From the NCBI RefSeq assembly GCF_003944705.1, contig NZ_RWIS01000003.1:372001-436000 (forward strand): DNA of 64,000 bases, read 5' to 3'. The notes under the pieces are model-generated. The model made no database searches. It saw only the letters and a list, made by a program, of their open reading frames with translations, and was not told the DNA's origin. This document shows, one piece after another, positions 17,478-25,161 of this stretch; within the stretch, counting starts at the first letter, position 1, and each line of letters opens with the position of its first letter. This DNA comes from Hymenobacter metallilatus. GTDB taxonomy: Bacteria; Bacteroidota; Bacteroidia; Cytophagales; Hymenobacteraceae. The position numbers and the translations under genes are program-made.

Positions 17478-19205
17478 ATGGCAAAGAAAACCGTAGCGGA
17501 AATACTGGTTGATACCCTGGTGGCGGCCGGCGTGCGGCGCGTGTACGGCGTGGTGGGTGACTCGCTCAACGGCCTTACCGACGAAATCCGGAAGCGCGAC
17601 AACATTGACTGGGTGCACGTGCGCAACGAGGAAGCCGGCGCGTTTGCCGCCGGGGCCGAGGCCCACCTCACCGGCTCCCTGGCCGTGTGCGCCGGCAGCT
17701 GTGGCCCCGGCAATACCCACCTCATCAACGGCCTCTACGACTGCCACCGCAGCCGGGTGCCCGTGCTGGCCATTGCAGCTCAGATTCCGAGCATCGAAAT
17801 AGGTACCGGCTACTTCCAGGAAACCCACCCCGAAAACACCTTCAAAGAGTGCAGCGCCTACTGCGAGCTACTGGGTAACCCCGGTCAGGCCGTGCGCATG
17901 GTGGAGTCGGCGGTGCAAACGGCCCTTACGCAGCGTGGCGTGGCGGTGCTGGTGATTCCTGGTGACATCCAGTACGAGGAAACCGATGCCCCTGAGCCCC
18001 GGGTGCCGGCTCTGCGCAGCAAGGCTACGCTGGTGCCGGCTCCAGACGATTTGCGGGCCGCCGCCGATGTGCTCAATACCGCCGATAAAGTTACCATTCT
18101 GGCCGGGGCCGGGTGCGCCGAGGCCCACGCCGAGCTGCTGCAGGTGGCCGAAGCCCTGGGGGCTCCCGTGGTGCACGCTCTGCGCGGGAAAGAGTACGTG
18201 GAGGGCAACAACCCCTACGACGTGGGCATGAGCGGGCTGCTGGGCTTTACCTCCGGCTACGCAGCCATCATGGATGCCGATGCGCTGCTGATGCTGGGCA
18301 CGGACTTTCCCTACACCCAGTTTCTGCCCCCGGAAACCCGCACGGTGCAGGTTGACCTGCGCGGGGAGCACATTGGCCGGCGCACCCGGGTGGAGGTGGG
18401 CCTGGTAGGCGACGTGGCCGCCACGCTGCAGGCCCTGTTGCCCATTCTCAACCACAAGCAGGACCGCCGCCACCTCGAAAAATCTCTGGACCATTACCGG
18501 GAAGCCCGCCAGGACCTGGACGAGCTGGCAACCGGCGAGGCCGGCGACACCAGCATGCACCCGCAATACGTAGCCCGCCTCCTGAACGAGCAGGCCGCCG
18601 AGGACGCCATTTTCACCTGCGACGTGGGCACGCCCACCATCTGGGCGGCCCGCTACCTGCGCATGAACGGCCGGCGGCGGCTGATTGGCTCCTTCAACCA
18701 CGGCAGTATGGCCAACGCCATGCCCCAGGCCTTCGGAGCCCAGCTGGCCAGCCCCGGCCGGCAGGTAATTGCCCTGGCCGGTGATGGGGGCTTTGCCATG
18801 CTGATGGGCGAGATGCTGACGCTGAAACAGCTGAAAACACCCGTTAAAATCGTCATCTTCAATAACGCCAGTCTGGCCTTTGTGGAGCTGGAAATGAAAG
18901 CCGCCGGCATTCTGGAATACGGCACTGAGCTGGATAATCCCAATTTTGCGGCCCTGGCCGAAGCAGCCGGCGTGCGGGGTATCCGCGTTTCGGACCCCGC
19001 TGCACTACCTGCGGCCATTGCCGAAATGCTGGCTCACCCGGGCCCGGTAGTGCTGGATGCCGTGGTGAAGCGCACGGAGCTGTCGATGCCGCCCACCATT
19101 CAGGCCAGCCAGGTAAAAGGATTCAGCTTGTACGCCCTGAAAGCCATCATGAGCGGCCGCGGCGACGAAGTGCTGGAGTTGGCGAAAACCAATCTGCTGC
19201 GGTAA
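17478..19205 (+). CDS. poxB: thiamine-diphosphate pyruvate oxidase/dehydrogenase, PoxB type
   Basis: Flavin- and ThDP-dependent enzyme converting pyruvate to acetate and CO2, passing electrons to quinone in the PoxB family. 575 residues, close to E. coli PoxB. N-terminal PYR domain with the activating Glu in HVRNEEAGAFAAGAEAHLTG, a middle FAD/cofactor domain (about 185-350), and a C-terminal PP domain with the ThDP/Mg motif GDGGFAMLMGEMLTLKQL...NN. The C-terminal FSLYALKAIMSGRGDEVLELAKTNLLR resembles the membrane-binding end of PoxB. ATG 17478 (MAKKTVAEILVDTL) chosen over the track's 17439. Acetolactate synthase is an alternative family, but the C-terminal end favours PoxB. Confidence 0.85.
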   Translation: MAKKTVAEILVDTLVAAGVRRVYGVVGDSLNGLTDEIRKRDNIDWVHVRNEEAGAFAAGAEAHLTGSLAVCAGSCGPGNTHLINGLYDCHRSRVPVLAIAAQIPSIEIGTGYFQETHPENTFKECSAYCELLGNPGQAVRMVESAVQTALTQRGVAVLVIPGDIQYEETDAPEPRVPALRSKATLVPAPDDLRAAADVLNTADKVTILAGAGCAEAHAELLQVAEALGAPVVHALRGKEYVEGNNPYDVGMSGLLGFTSGYAAIMDADALLMLGTDFPYTQFLPPETRTVQVDLRGEHIGRRTRVEVGLVGDVAATLQALLPILNHKQDRRHLEKSLDHYREARQDLDELATGEAGDTSMHPQYVARLLNEQAAEDAIFTCDVGTPTIWAARYLRMNGRRRLIGSFNHGSMANAMPQAFGAQLASPGRQVIALAGDGGFAMLMGEMLTLKQLKTPVKIVIFNNASLAFVELEMKAAGILEYGTELDNPNFAALAEAAGVRGIRVSDPAALPAAIAEMLAHPGPVVLDAVVKRTELSMPPTIQASQVKGFSLYALKAIMSGRGDEVLELAKTNLLR

Positions 19206-19338
19206 GGAAGCACTCAAAGAGTACGGTTTTAATGCTTTAGCAGAGCGCCGTTCCGAGCGGAGTGCAAGAATGACGAGTAGGGAAGCTGTTTACGAAGGCA
19301 TTTAGGGCATGTGGACAGTTAACACAATGCACTACCAG

Positions 19339-19376
19339 AGAACGTCCTTCCTCGGCTTCGCTCGGAAGGACGTTCT
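19339..19376. repeat. hairpin repeat
   Basis: Perfect 13-bp arms AGAACGTCCTTCC and inverse with a 12-nt loop that itself reads TCGGCTTCGCTC, the same CTTCGCTC word seen in other intergenic palindromes here. Confidence 0.7.
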
Positions 19377-19480
19377 TCTTATATGACTGACCACACAGCC
19401 TAGGAGGTCGTTGGAAATTAGCGGAACGCTATGCGCTGTCTGGTGTTCCGCTACTGCCCGAAGTCTCCTACTTGGGCAGT

Positions 19481-19547
19481 GTTTAGGAATTGTCATGCTT
19501 CGACAAGCTACGGCTGGCAGCAACTTCCTTTTTATAAATTCCTAAAC
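19481..19547. repeat. inverted repeat GTTTAGGAATT
   Basis: Perfect 11-bp arms at 19481-19491 and 19537-19547 enclosing TCATGCTTCGACAAGC, a word shared with the 7137-7251 palindrome. Confidence 0.65.
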
Positions 19548-19690
19548 GCTTCCAGCAATGAAAGGCTCCGAATGAACAAATAGGCCCGCTCAGGCTGTTA
19601 TTTCCGGATAAACCTGTGCGGTGAACCCGCGCGGGTTGTGTTTATTTGCTCCTTCTGCTTCTCGCGGCTTCCGCTGCCGCCTGCTGATCC

Positions 19691-20566
19691 ATGACCAACA
19701 AAGAAATAAAAGCCCTTATCTCCCTGCTCGACGACCCGGAAGTTGCCCCGCAGATTCAGGAGAAGATTCAGACTCTGGGCGAAACCATTATTCCGTTTCT
19801 GGAGGAAAGCTGGGAGGAAACCCTGGATTCCCAGCAGCAGCAGCGCCTGGAGGACCTGATCCATCATTTGCAGTTTGAGGGGTTGCAGCAGCGCCTGCGC
19901 GTGTGGCGCGACTCCGGCGGCGAAAACCTGCTGGAGGGCATGTGGCTGCTCAACAGCTACCAGTATCCCGACGCCGATTTTCAGGTGCTGAACCGGGCCA
20001 TTGAGCAGTTGCGCTTTGAGGTGTGGACGCTGCTGCAACCCGAAATGCACCCCGCCGACCAGGTACAAACCCTGAACCATGTGCTCTTCCGCACGCACAA
20101 GTTTGCCGCCAACACCCAGAATTTCCATTCCCCAGCCAACTCCATGCTGCACCGGGTGCTGGAAACCCGCCGCGGCAATCCGCTCACGCTCTGCGTAATT
20201 TATCTGCTGGTGGCGCAGCGCCTGAAACTGCCGGTATTTGGTGTGAACCTGCCCAACCTGTTTGTGCTCACCTACCGTCTGGAGCCGCCTCTGGAGCCGT
20301 TTTATATAAACTGCTACAACCGGGGGCTGGTCCTCTCGCGCACTGATATTGAGCACTATATTGCCCAGCTCAACCTCACGCCCAACGAAATCTTTTTTGA
20401 GCCCTGCTCGCACCTGGATATTGTGCGCCGGGCCCTGCGCAACCTGCAGCTCAGCTTCGAGAAGCTGCAGGAACCCGCCAAAGCCGCCGAAGTGGGTCAG
20501 CTGCTGACCATCCTCACGGACGACGTGCAGACTGACAATCCCCAAGCCGCCCCCGACGAGGAGTAA
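19691..20566 (+). CDS. SirB1/transglutaminase-like family protein
   Basis: A 291-residue cytoplasmic protein of the SirB1 type (Transglut_core2). Typical elements are SMLHRVLETRRGNPLTLCVIYLLVAQRLKLPVFGVNLPNLFVL, where bacterial SirB1 proteins usually have GVNLPGHF, and the N-terminal helical HEAT-like part (ALISLLDDPEVAPQIQEKI). The biochemical function of the family is not settled. ATG 19691 follows the palindrome-rich gap. The usual C-terminal TPR-like helices are present (LRNLQLSFEKLQEPAKAAEVGQL). Confidence 0.8.
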   Translation: MTNKEIKALISLLDDPEVAPQIQEKIQTLGETIIPFLEESWEETLDSQQQQRLEDLIHHLQFEGLQQRLRVWRDSGGENLLEGMWLLNSYQYPDADFQVLNRAIEQLRFEVWTLLQPEMHPADQVQTLNHVLFRTHKFAANTQNFHSPANSMLHRVLETRRGNPLTLCVIYLLVAQRLKLPVFGVNLPNLFVLTYRLEPPLEPFYINCYNRGLVLSRTDIEHYIAQLNLTPNEIFFEPCSHLDIVRRALRNLQLSFEKLQEPAKAAEVGQLLTILTDDVQTDNPQAAPDEE

Positions 20567-20575
20567 GGTTGTGAG

Positions 20576-20748
20576 CCGCGTGTCGTTGCGCGGACGAAGG
20601 ACGACGCAATCCGTCTTATTGTACACGCAAAACGCCCGAATATGCAAAGCCCCTGACGTGCATACATCAGGGGCTTTCGAGTAGGTCAGCGTTTTATACT
20701 TGGAGAAAGATGGATTGCGTCGTTCTTCGTCCGCGCAATAACACGCGG
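20576..20748. repeat. 173-bp palindrome with internal terminator-like hairpin
   Basis: 40-bp arms (CCGCGTGTCGTTGCGCGGAC... 20576-20615; inverse 20709-20748) with a few mismatches. The middle contains AAAGCCCCTGA...TCAGGGGCTTT (20646-20677). The same design, with AAAAGCCCCTGC in the middle, is found after dnaA (56475-56768). Confidence 0.85.
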
Positions 20749-20768
20749 TCCAACCGACTTATTTCTGC

Positions 20769-21377
20769 TTAAAACTTCTTGATCAGGCAGCCAGCGGCGC
20801 GTCTGTCGGAGACGGTGGCGGGGCGGCCGGCCAGCAGGTTATCAAGCACCAGTTCCACGTATTTCTCCTTGGCGTAGGCTTCTACCTGGGGATTGTCGTC
20901 GATGGCACCCTTGTAGCGCACGGCAAATCCGTCACCCACGGGTTGTAGCACAACGGCCTCGGGGGTTTTGCTGGCTCCCAGCAGGGTGCTCACCTTCTGG
21001 CCTTCATCCGTGAGCAGGGGCAGGTCGGGTCCGGCCGTTTTCACCTTGAGCTTTTCGGCGTCGCCCGTGTCGGCGCTGGCCTCCAGGTTGATGGGGGTAT
21101 TTACAAACAGAAACTGCACTCCTTTGGCGCTGTATTCCGTGCTTAGTGCGGCCAGACGGCTTTGGTAGAGCTTGGAAAAGGCGCAGGCGGGATTCAGGAA
21201 CACCACTACCACGGCCTTGCTGCCAGCGTAGCTTTTCAGAGCCACTTCGGCATTGGAAGCATTTTTCAGGCTGAAATCCGCCACGGAACGGTTGCCCTGG
21301 GCACGGGCCACGCTAACAGCTACGGTACAGAACAGCAGGGCAGCAGCGGCAACTATGGAAATTCGGCGAAATGACAT
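20769..21377 (-). CDS. exported redoxin/peroxiredoxin-like protein
   Basis: Thioredoxin-fold protein of the AhpC/TSA-redoxin class. The signal peptide MSFRRISIVAAAALLFCTVAVSVARAQ is followed by VVVVFLNPACAFSKLYQSRLAAL with a single active-site-like Cys and, at the very end, AAGCLIKKF, the C-terminal 'GCxIK' signature of the group. It is therefore probably periplasmic and involved in thiol or peroxide chemistry; the partner is unknown. ATG 21377 gives 202 residues; the track adds 36 non-conserved residues. It lies downstream of the phosphopantetheinyl transferase gene's 3' repeat, transcribed in the opposite sense to the SirB1 gene. Confidence 0.82.
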   Translation of the reverse strand: MSFRRISIVAAAALLFCTVAVSVARAQGNRSVADFSLKNASNAEVALKSYAGSKAVVVVFLNPACAFSKLYQSRLAALSTEYSAKGVQFLFVNTPINLEASADTGDAEKLKVKTAGPDLPLLTDEGQKVSTLLGASKTPEAVVLQPVGDGFAVRYKGAIDDNPQVEAYAKEKYVELVLDNLLAGRPATVSDRRAAGCLIKKF

Positions 21378-21481
21378 GGGCAGTGAAAGGGAAATGCGGC
21401 GGTGGTAAGCGGTGCAATACGACAGTAGCGGGGAAGAGGAGGTATTCCGTGTGCTTGAGTGGTACAAGCGGAACGACAAAC

Positions 21482-21511
21482 CCACCAGTTCACCATTTCA
21501 GTATCTCACCA
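21482..21511. repeat. single low-complexity repeat carrying the stop codon of the PPTase gene
   Basis: On the minus strand GGTGAGATACTGAAATGGTG followed by AACTGG. The last codons (ILKW) and TGA stop of the PPTase gene lie inside it. No inverted partner was seen nearby. Confidence 0.5.
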
Positions 21512-22149
21512 ATGGTGTAAGTTAGGATGTAGTCGGGAGTTGGGCGCATATACTGGATCTGGTGTTGGCTGCGGGAGTTTTCGAGCAGCAGGTGTCCCGT
21601 CAGCACACCAGCCTCCCGCAGCTCAAACGGGCTGAGCAACAAGTGCTCTTTAAACACCAGGCCCCGGCGGCTATGCAGCTTGTATAACGTCTCCTTGGCG
21701 CTCCAATACAGACAATACTTCGATGCGTCGCTGCCGGCGTCGGCCAGCTCGGATTCCGCCAGAACCCGGTGGGCCAACTTTTTAGCTTTCGGGCGTATCA
21801 TTTCAATATCTATGCCAACCCGCTCATGGGCGGAAAGCACCGCCGCTACCCACTCACCCGAGTGCGACAAAGAAATGCCGTAGGCAGGCAACTCCTGGAA
21901 GTAGGGCCGGCCGTTTTCATCGTTGTGCAGGGTGGCCGGGGCATCGTTCAGCTCCCGCAGCAGCTGGTGGGCCAGCACCCGGCCGGCCAGCCACTGCCGG
22001 GCCCGTAGCTCGTCGCGGCCCTGAGGAAAGCGGGCCAGGTAGTGGGCCTGCGCCGGCAGCTGGGCCCAAAGCGCCTCGGCTGGTTCCGTCAGGTGCCAGA
22101 GCCCCAGCACGGCCGTTTGGGAAAGAGGGGAGAGGGAGTGAAGGGGCAA
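21490..22149 (-). CDS. 4'-phosphopantetheinyl transferase (Sfp/AcpT type)
   Basis: Transfers the phosphopantetheine arm of CoA to carrier proteins. The 219-residue protein has the two hallmark motifs: GIDIE in HERVGIDIEMI (Mg binding) and WSAKETLYK, plus the early RARQWLAGR. No carrier-protein or synthase gene cluster is adjacent, so the target is likely the fatty-acid ACP or a dispersed carrier. The C-terminal residues and stop are encoded by a low-complexity repeat (21482-21511), which suggests that the original end has been replaced. Its upstream side carries similar words (GAATGAAGGAGTGAATAAGTG, 22159-22179). Confidence 0.88.
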   Translation of the reverse strand: MPLHSLSPLSQTAVLGLWHLTEPAEALWAQLPAQAHYLARFPQGRDELRARQWLAGRVLAHQLLRELNDAPATLHNDENGRPYFQELPAYGISLSHSGEWVAAVLSAHERVGIDIEMIRPKAKKLAHRVLAESELADAGSDASKYCLYWSAKETLYKLHSRRGLVFKEHLLLSPFELREAGVLTGHLLLENSRSQHQIQYMRPTPDYILTYTIGEILKW

Positions 22150-22190
22150 AAGGCAAAGGAATGAAGGAGTGAATAAGTGAAGGTACTACC

Positions 22191-22336
22191 AGAACGTGTA
22201 CCCTGGCGCGCAGCTCCGGTCGTCGTTGTTCTTGTACCCCGAAGCTGTGCTTCGGCCCGCGTCAGGGACTAAACTCATTATCTGGGTTGATTAGCCTCTC
22301 ACGTGAGCCGAAGCACAGCTTCGGGGTACACGTTCT
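22191..22336. repeat. interrupted palindrome between PPTase and WD40 genes
   Basis: The right arm (22301-22336, CGTGAGCCGAAGCACAGCTT...) pairs with a left arm that is split. AGAACGTGTACCC (22191-22203) is separated from GTACCCCGAAGCTGTGCTTC (22234-22253) by about 30 nt bounded by a repeated GTACCC. It looks like a small insertion with target duplication, or an internal duplication. Confidence 0.75.
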
Positions 22337-22343
22337 ATCTTCG
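22336..22343 (+). promoter_or_regulatory. probable -7 box for the WD40 gene
   Basis: TATCTTCG (one mismatch to TAnnTTTG) directly at the right edge of the palindrome. The transcript would start near 22350, which supports the TTG start at 22368 and excludes the track start at 22287. Confidence 0.4.
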
Positions 22344-22367
22344 CGCAGTCATCTATTCCTGTTACCC

Positions 22368-23294
22368 TTGTCCACTCGCCCCCAGGTTCACAAAGCAGCT
22401 TCTCTCACCGGCCACCGCGACTGTGTGTACGCCCTGACCGGCATGGCCGGTGGTGAAACCGTGTTTTCGTCGGGGGCCGATGGGTTGGTGGTGGCCTGGC
22501 AGGCCGATGCGCCCGGGCAGGACGGCGAACTGCTGGCCCGGGTGGAAAACTCGGTGTATGCGCTACTGCATCTGCCGGAGCAGAACCTGCTGGTGCTTGG
22601 CCATAATTTTCAGGGCGTGCAGGTGCTGGACCTCGGTACTAAAACCCTGCTGCACGCTACGGCCCTGCCCCCGGTAGCCATTTTCGATGTGGTGTATTCT
22701 GAGGCCCGACAGCGCCTGTACGTGGCCCTGGCCGATGGCACCCTGGCCGTGCTGCGCGGCCCCGATTTTTCGGTGGAAACCCTGCTGCGCGTGTCCGACA
22801 AAAGCCTACGCTGCCTGGCTTTGCACGAGCAGCGCGGTGAGCTGGCCGTGGGTGGCTCCGACCATCTGGTGCGGGTGCTCGATGCCGACTCGCTGCGGGT
22901 GAGGAACGTGCTGGCCGGGGCTACCAACTCGGTGTTTACCTGCGCCTACTCGCCCGGGGGGCGCTACCTGCTCACGGCCGGCCGCGACGCCCACCTGCGC
23001 ATCTGGGACGTGGCCGCCGGCTACCAGGAGCACCGCAGCATAGTGGCCCACATGTTCACCATCAACCACCTGGCCTTCTCGCCCGATGCCCGCCTGCTGG
23101 CTACCTGCAGCATGGACAAAAGCATCAAGCTCTGGGACGCCGAAACCTGGCAGCTGCTGCGGGTGGTGGACAAGGCCCGGCACGCCGGCCACGGCACCTC
23201 AGTAAACAAGTTATTTTGGCCGGGAAGCGGGAATAGGCTAGTTTCGTGTAGCGACGACCGTAGCCTGGTCGTTTGGCAGGTTGGTAGTGAGTAG
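22368..23294 (+). CDS. WD40-repeat protein
   Basis: Cytoplasmic beta-propeller of 308 residues when started at TTG 22368 (MSTRPQVHKAASLTGHRDCVYAL). At least six WD-like blades are visible: GHRDCVYALT...GLVVAWQ, NSVFTCAYSPGGRYLLTAGRDAHLRIWD, HMFTINHLAFSPDARLLATCSMDKSIKLWD and GTSVNKLFWPGSGNRLVSCSDDRSLVVWQ. It is likely a scaffold with unknown partners. The track start lies inside the upstream palindrome and is unlikely. The TAG stop is inside the next low-complexity element, beyond which lies the DivIVA-like gene. Confidence 0.85.
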   Translation: MSTRPQVHKAASLTGHRDCVYALTGMAGGETVFSSGADGLVVAWQADAPGQDGELLARVENSVYALLHLPEQNLLVLGHNFQGVQVLDLGTKTLLHATALPPVAIFDVVYSEARQRLYVALADGTLAVLRGPDFSVETLLRVSDKSLRCLALHEQRGELAVGGSDHLVRVLDADSLRVRNVLAGATNSVFTCAYSPGGRYLLTAGRDAHLRIWDVAAGYQEHRSIVAHMFTINHLAFSPDARLLATCSMDKSIKLWDAETWQLLRVVDKARHAGHGTSVNKLFWPGSGNRLVSCSDDRSLVVWQVGSE

Positions 23295-23410
23295 CTGGTA
23301 GTTGGTAATAAGAAAGGGCAGCAAACACGTGCGGATGCTGGGCCTTGACCTGTATACCGCTACTGCCATGTCCTAGTCTCAATACCTGATACCTATTACT
23401 CAGTACCACA
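23281..23410. repeat. low-complexity inverted element spanning WD40 stop to DivIVA start
   Basis: Left TTGGTAGTGAGTAGCTGGTA... (contains the TAG stop), right CAATACCTGATACCTATTAC...CAGTACCAC ending exactly before ATG 23411. The right part is the inverse of GTAATAGGTATCAGGTATTG-type words matching the left side imperfectly. The core is about 60 nt. Confidence 0.65.
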
Positions 23411-24373
23411 ATGAAAATCACCGCCCTCGATATCCGGCAGAAAACCTTTGAAAAAGCCTTTCGCGGGTTGGATAAGGACGAAGTGCAGGCCTTTCTGCTA
23501 ACTCTTTCCCAGCAGTGGGAGCGAATGGGCGACGAAAACCGGGAGCTGCGCCTCAAGCTCGACCACGCCACCCAGGAAGTGAGCAAGATGCGGGAGGTAG
23601 AAACCAGCCTCTACCGCACCCTCAAAACGGCCGAAGACACTGGCAACAGCATTACCGAGCAGGCCCAGCGCGACGCCCAGCTGCGCATCCGGGAAGCCCA
23701 GCTACAAGCCGAGCAGTTGCTGGCCGATGCCCGCCAGAAAGCCCGCACCGTGGTCGACGATGCCTACCAGCAGGCGGAGCGGACCGTGGCTGATATGCAG
23801 AAGGAGGTAAATGGTTTGGGCCAGGAATGCCAGCGGCTGGAAAGTATGCTGGACAGCCTCACCCGCGACCTGCACAACCTGGCCTCTGATGCCCTGGCCA
23901 AAGTGGAAAAAGCCCGCACCCGGCCAAAATCCAGCACGGCGGCCATCCTTTCCAAAGCGGCCAGCGTAAAAGTAAACCGCCCGCACCCTGCGGACGATTC
24001 ACCCAAACCAGACGCCGCCATGTACGTTTCCACTGCTTCTTCTGCTGCTACCGCCACTGCTGTAGCGGGTAGTGTAGCTGCTTTTCGCGCCGGTACCCCC
24101 GAGGTAGCGGAGCGCCAGCCCATCGGCTACAACCCCAAGCCCGGCCAACAGCCTGACCCCAACCAACCCGAGCGGCCCGAGCCGGAAATTGAGCGGCCCG
24201 GTGCCCCCATTCCCGGGGCCCCCAACCCGGCCGTGCAGCCCGATATCCGTCCCGGTAGCCCCGACCGACCCGAAATTCCGCAGCCGGTGCCGCCTTCCCA
24301 CCCCGGCCACTCGGACCAGCCTAACATGCAAGCTGAGGCCCTGGGGGAGAAATCCTTCTTTGATGAGATTTAA
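23411..24373 (+). CDS. DivIVA-domain coiled-coil protein with Pro-rich tail
   Basis: The N-terminal 40 residues (MKITALDIRQKTFEKAFRGLDKDEVQAFL) are a DivIVA/GpsB membrane-curvature-binding domain. A long coiled coil follows to about residue 165 (LRIREAQLQAEQLLADARQKARTVVDDAY), then a low-complexity tail rich in Pro, Asn and Arg (GQQPDPNQPERPEPEIERPG). Family members organise cell-pole or division-site proteins; the role in Bacteroidota is not settled. 320 residues. It is followed by a terminator. It sits between the WD40 and folB genes with no clear operon partner. Confidence 0.85.
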   Translation: MKITALDIRQKTFEKAFRGLDKDEVQAFLLTLSQQWERMGDENRELRLKLDHATQEVSKMREVETSLYRTLKTAEDTGNSITEQAQRDAQLRIREAQLQAEQLLADARQKARTVVDDAYQQAERTVADMQKEVNGLGQECQRLESMLDSLTRDLHNLASDALAKVEKARTRPKSSTAAILSKAASVKVNRPHPADDSPKPDAAMYVSTASSAATATAVAGSVAAFRAGTPEVAERQPIGYNPKPGQQPDPNQPERPEPEIERPGAPIPGAPNPAVQPDIRPGSPDRPEIPQPVPPSHPGHSDQPNMQAEALGEKSFFDEI

Positions 24374-24413
24374 CCGTACTGCCTGACTTCAGGTGGTCCA
24401 GTACATAAAGCCT

Positions 24414-24436
24414 GCCCGCTGGGGCGGGCTTTTTTG
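24414..24436 (+). terminator. intrinsic terminator after the DivIVA-like gene
   Basis: GCCCGC-TGGG-GCGGGC stem-loop followed by TTTTTTG. Confidence 0.8.
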
Positions 24437-24485
24437 TTTCCTTTGCCGGTTGTACGCATCCGGGCGAGGAGCATTACTGCCTTAC

Positions 24486-24512
24486 CCGTTCACCATTTTA
24501 CCATTTTACCGC
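24486..24512. repeat. low-complexity repeat ending at the folB start
   Basis: CCGTTCACCATTTTACCATT and TTACCGC, directly followed by ATG. Nearly the same ending (TTTTACCGATTTACCGC-ATG) precedes the ankyrin gene at 42924-42941. Confidence 0.55.
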
Positions 24513-24869
24513 ATGGGTCAGATTGCACTGGAAGGCATGGAGTTTTTCGCGTTTCACGGCTACTACGACGAGGAGCAGAAAATTGGGAACAAGTACGGCG
24601 TGGACCTCTACATCGACACCGATTTGCACGCCGCCGGGGCTTCTGACCAGCTGCGCGAAACCGTAAACTACGAGGTGCTGTACCGGGTAGTGGCCGAGGA
24701 AATGCTGGCACCAGCCCGCCTGCTGGAGCACCTGGGCCACCGGGTACTGGACCGGGTGCTGGAAGAGTTTCCGTATGTAAATGGGGTGCGCGTGAGCGTG
24801 TCGAAATTCAACCCACCCCTGGGCGGCATCTGCCACCGGGCCCGCGTAACGCTGGAGCGCCAACGGTAG
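24513..24869 (+). CDS. folB: dihydroneopterin aldolase
   Basis: Folate pathway enzyme cleaving 7,8-dihydroneopterin to 6-hydroxymethyl-dihydropterin and glycolaldehyde. 118 residues, the normal size. Motifs: IALEGMEFFAFHGYYDEEQKIGN, TVNYEVLYRVV and LLEHLGHRVLDRVL with a late VSKFNPPLGG. ATG 24513 is the family start; the track's 40-residue leader is repeat and terminator DNA. It is alone, not beside other fol genes. Confidence 0.95.
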   Translation: MGQIALEGMEFFAFHGYYDEEQKIGNKYGVDLYIDTDLHAAGASDQLRETVNYEVLYRVVAEEMLAPARLLEHLGHRVLDRVLEEFPYVNGVRVSVSKFNPPLGGICHRARVTLERQR

Positions 24870-24899
24870 CTACCCTAGGTATAATAGGCTAACAGCTGA

Positions 24900-24938
24900 G
24901 GGCCGTCGTTCTACCGAAGGAAGGTAGAATGGCGGCCC
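24900..24938 (+). terminator. intrinsic terminator after folB
   Basis: GGGCCGTCGTTCTACC/GGTAGAATGGCGGCCC imperfect stem followed by TTATTGCGTTT. Confidence 0.5.
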
Positions 24939-24980
24939 TTATTGCGTTTAGATGCTTACATTCAAGTAGATAAAATATTA

Positions 24981-24996
24981 TACGAAATAAATCGTA
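24981..24996. promoter_or_regulatory. BlaI-type operator 1
   Basis: TACGAAATAAATCGTA: perfect 5-bp inverted repeat TACGA-N6-TCGTA. It is the farthest upstream of three identical-architecture sites before the blaI-like gene. Confidence 0.75.
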
Positions 24997-25004
24997 GATA
25001 TTTC

Positions 25005-25035
25005 TTGGATGTACGACAAGCTTCGTATATGTTTG
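25005..25035 (+). promoter_or_regulatory. promoter of the BlaI/M56 operon
   Basis: TTG (25005-25007), 20 nt, TATGTTTG (25028-25035), a full-match -7 box. Operator 2 occupies the spacer and operator 3 begins 4 bp after the -7 box, so a bound repressor would block RNA polymerase. Predicted start near 25042, with a roughly 120-nt leader. Confidence 0.65.
25012..25027. promoter_or_regulatory. BlaI-type operator 2
   Basis: TACGACAAGCTTCGTA: TACGA-N6-TCGTA inside the -33/-7 spacer. Confidence 0.8.
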
Positions 25036-25038
25036 ATG

Positions 25039-25054
25039 TACGAACTGCTTCGTA
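25039..25054. promoter_or_regulatory. BlaI-type operator 3
   Basis: TACGAACTGCTTCGTA: TACGA-N6-TCGTA at the predicted transcription start. Site-to-site distances are 31 and 27 bp. Confidence 0.8.
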
Positions 25055-25161
25055 GCTGGTTTTGCCTGGGGTATTCCGTGGTTTCCTGCGCGTAGGAGCT
25101 GGCCCAGGCAACGGTGGCGGGTGGTTCGGTAGTCCCATACAGTACCCTTTAGTTTGGTCCC

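Larger units (their letters stand above)
19206..19690. other. 485-bp gene-free stretch with several palindromes
   Basis: No credible ORF. It contains an AGAACGTCCTTCC hairpin (19339-19351/19364-19376, loop TCGGCTTCGCTC), a GCGGAAC...GTTCCGC pair around 19420-19450, and GTTTAGGAATT (19481-19491) pairing with 19537-19547. Words such as CATGCTTCGACAAGC (19494-19508) and GGAAGCTGTTTACGAAG (19280-19296) echo the 7086-7358 element, so this may be an older, decayed copy. Confidence 0.6.
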
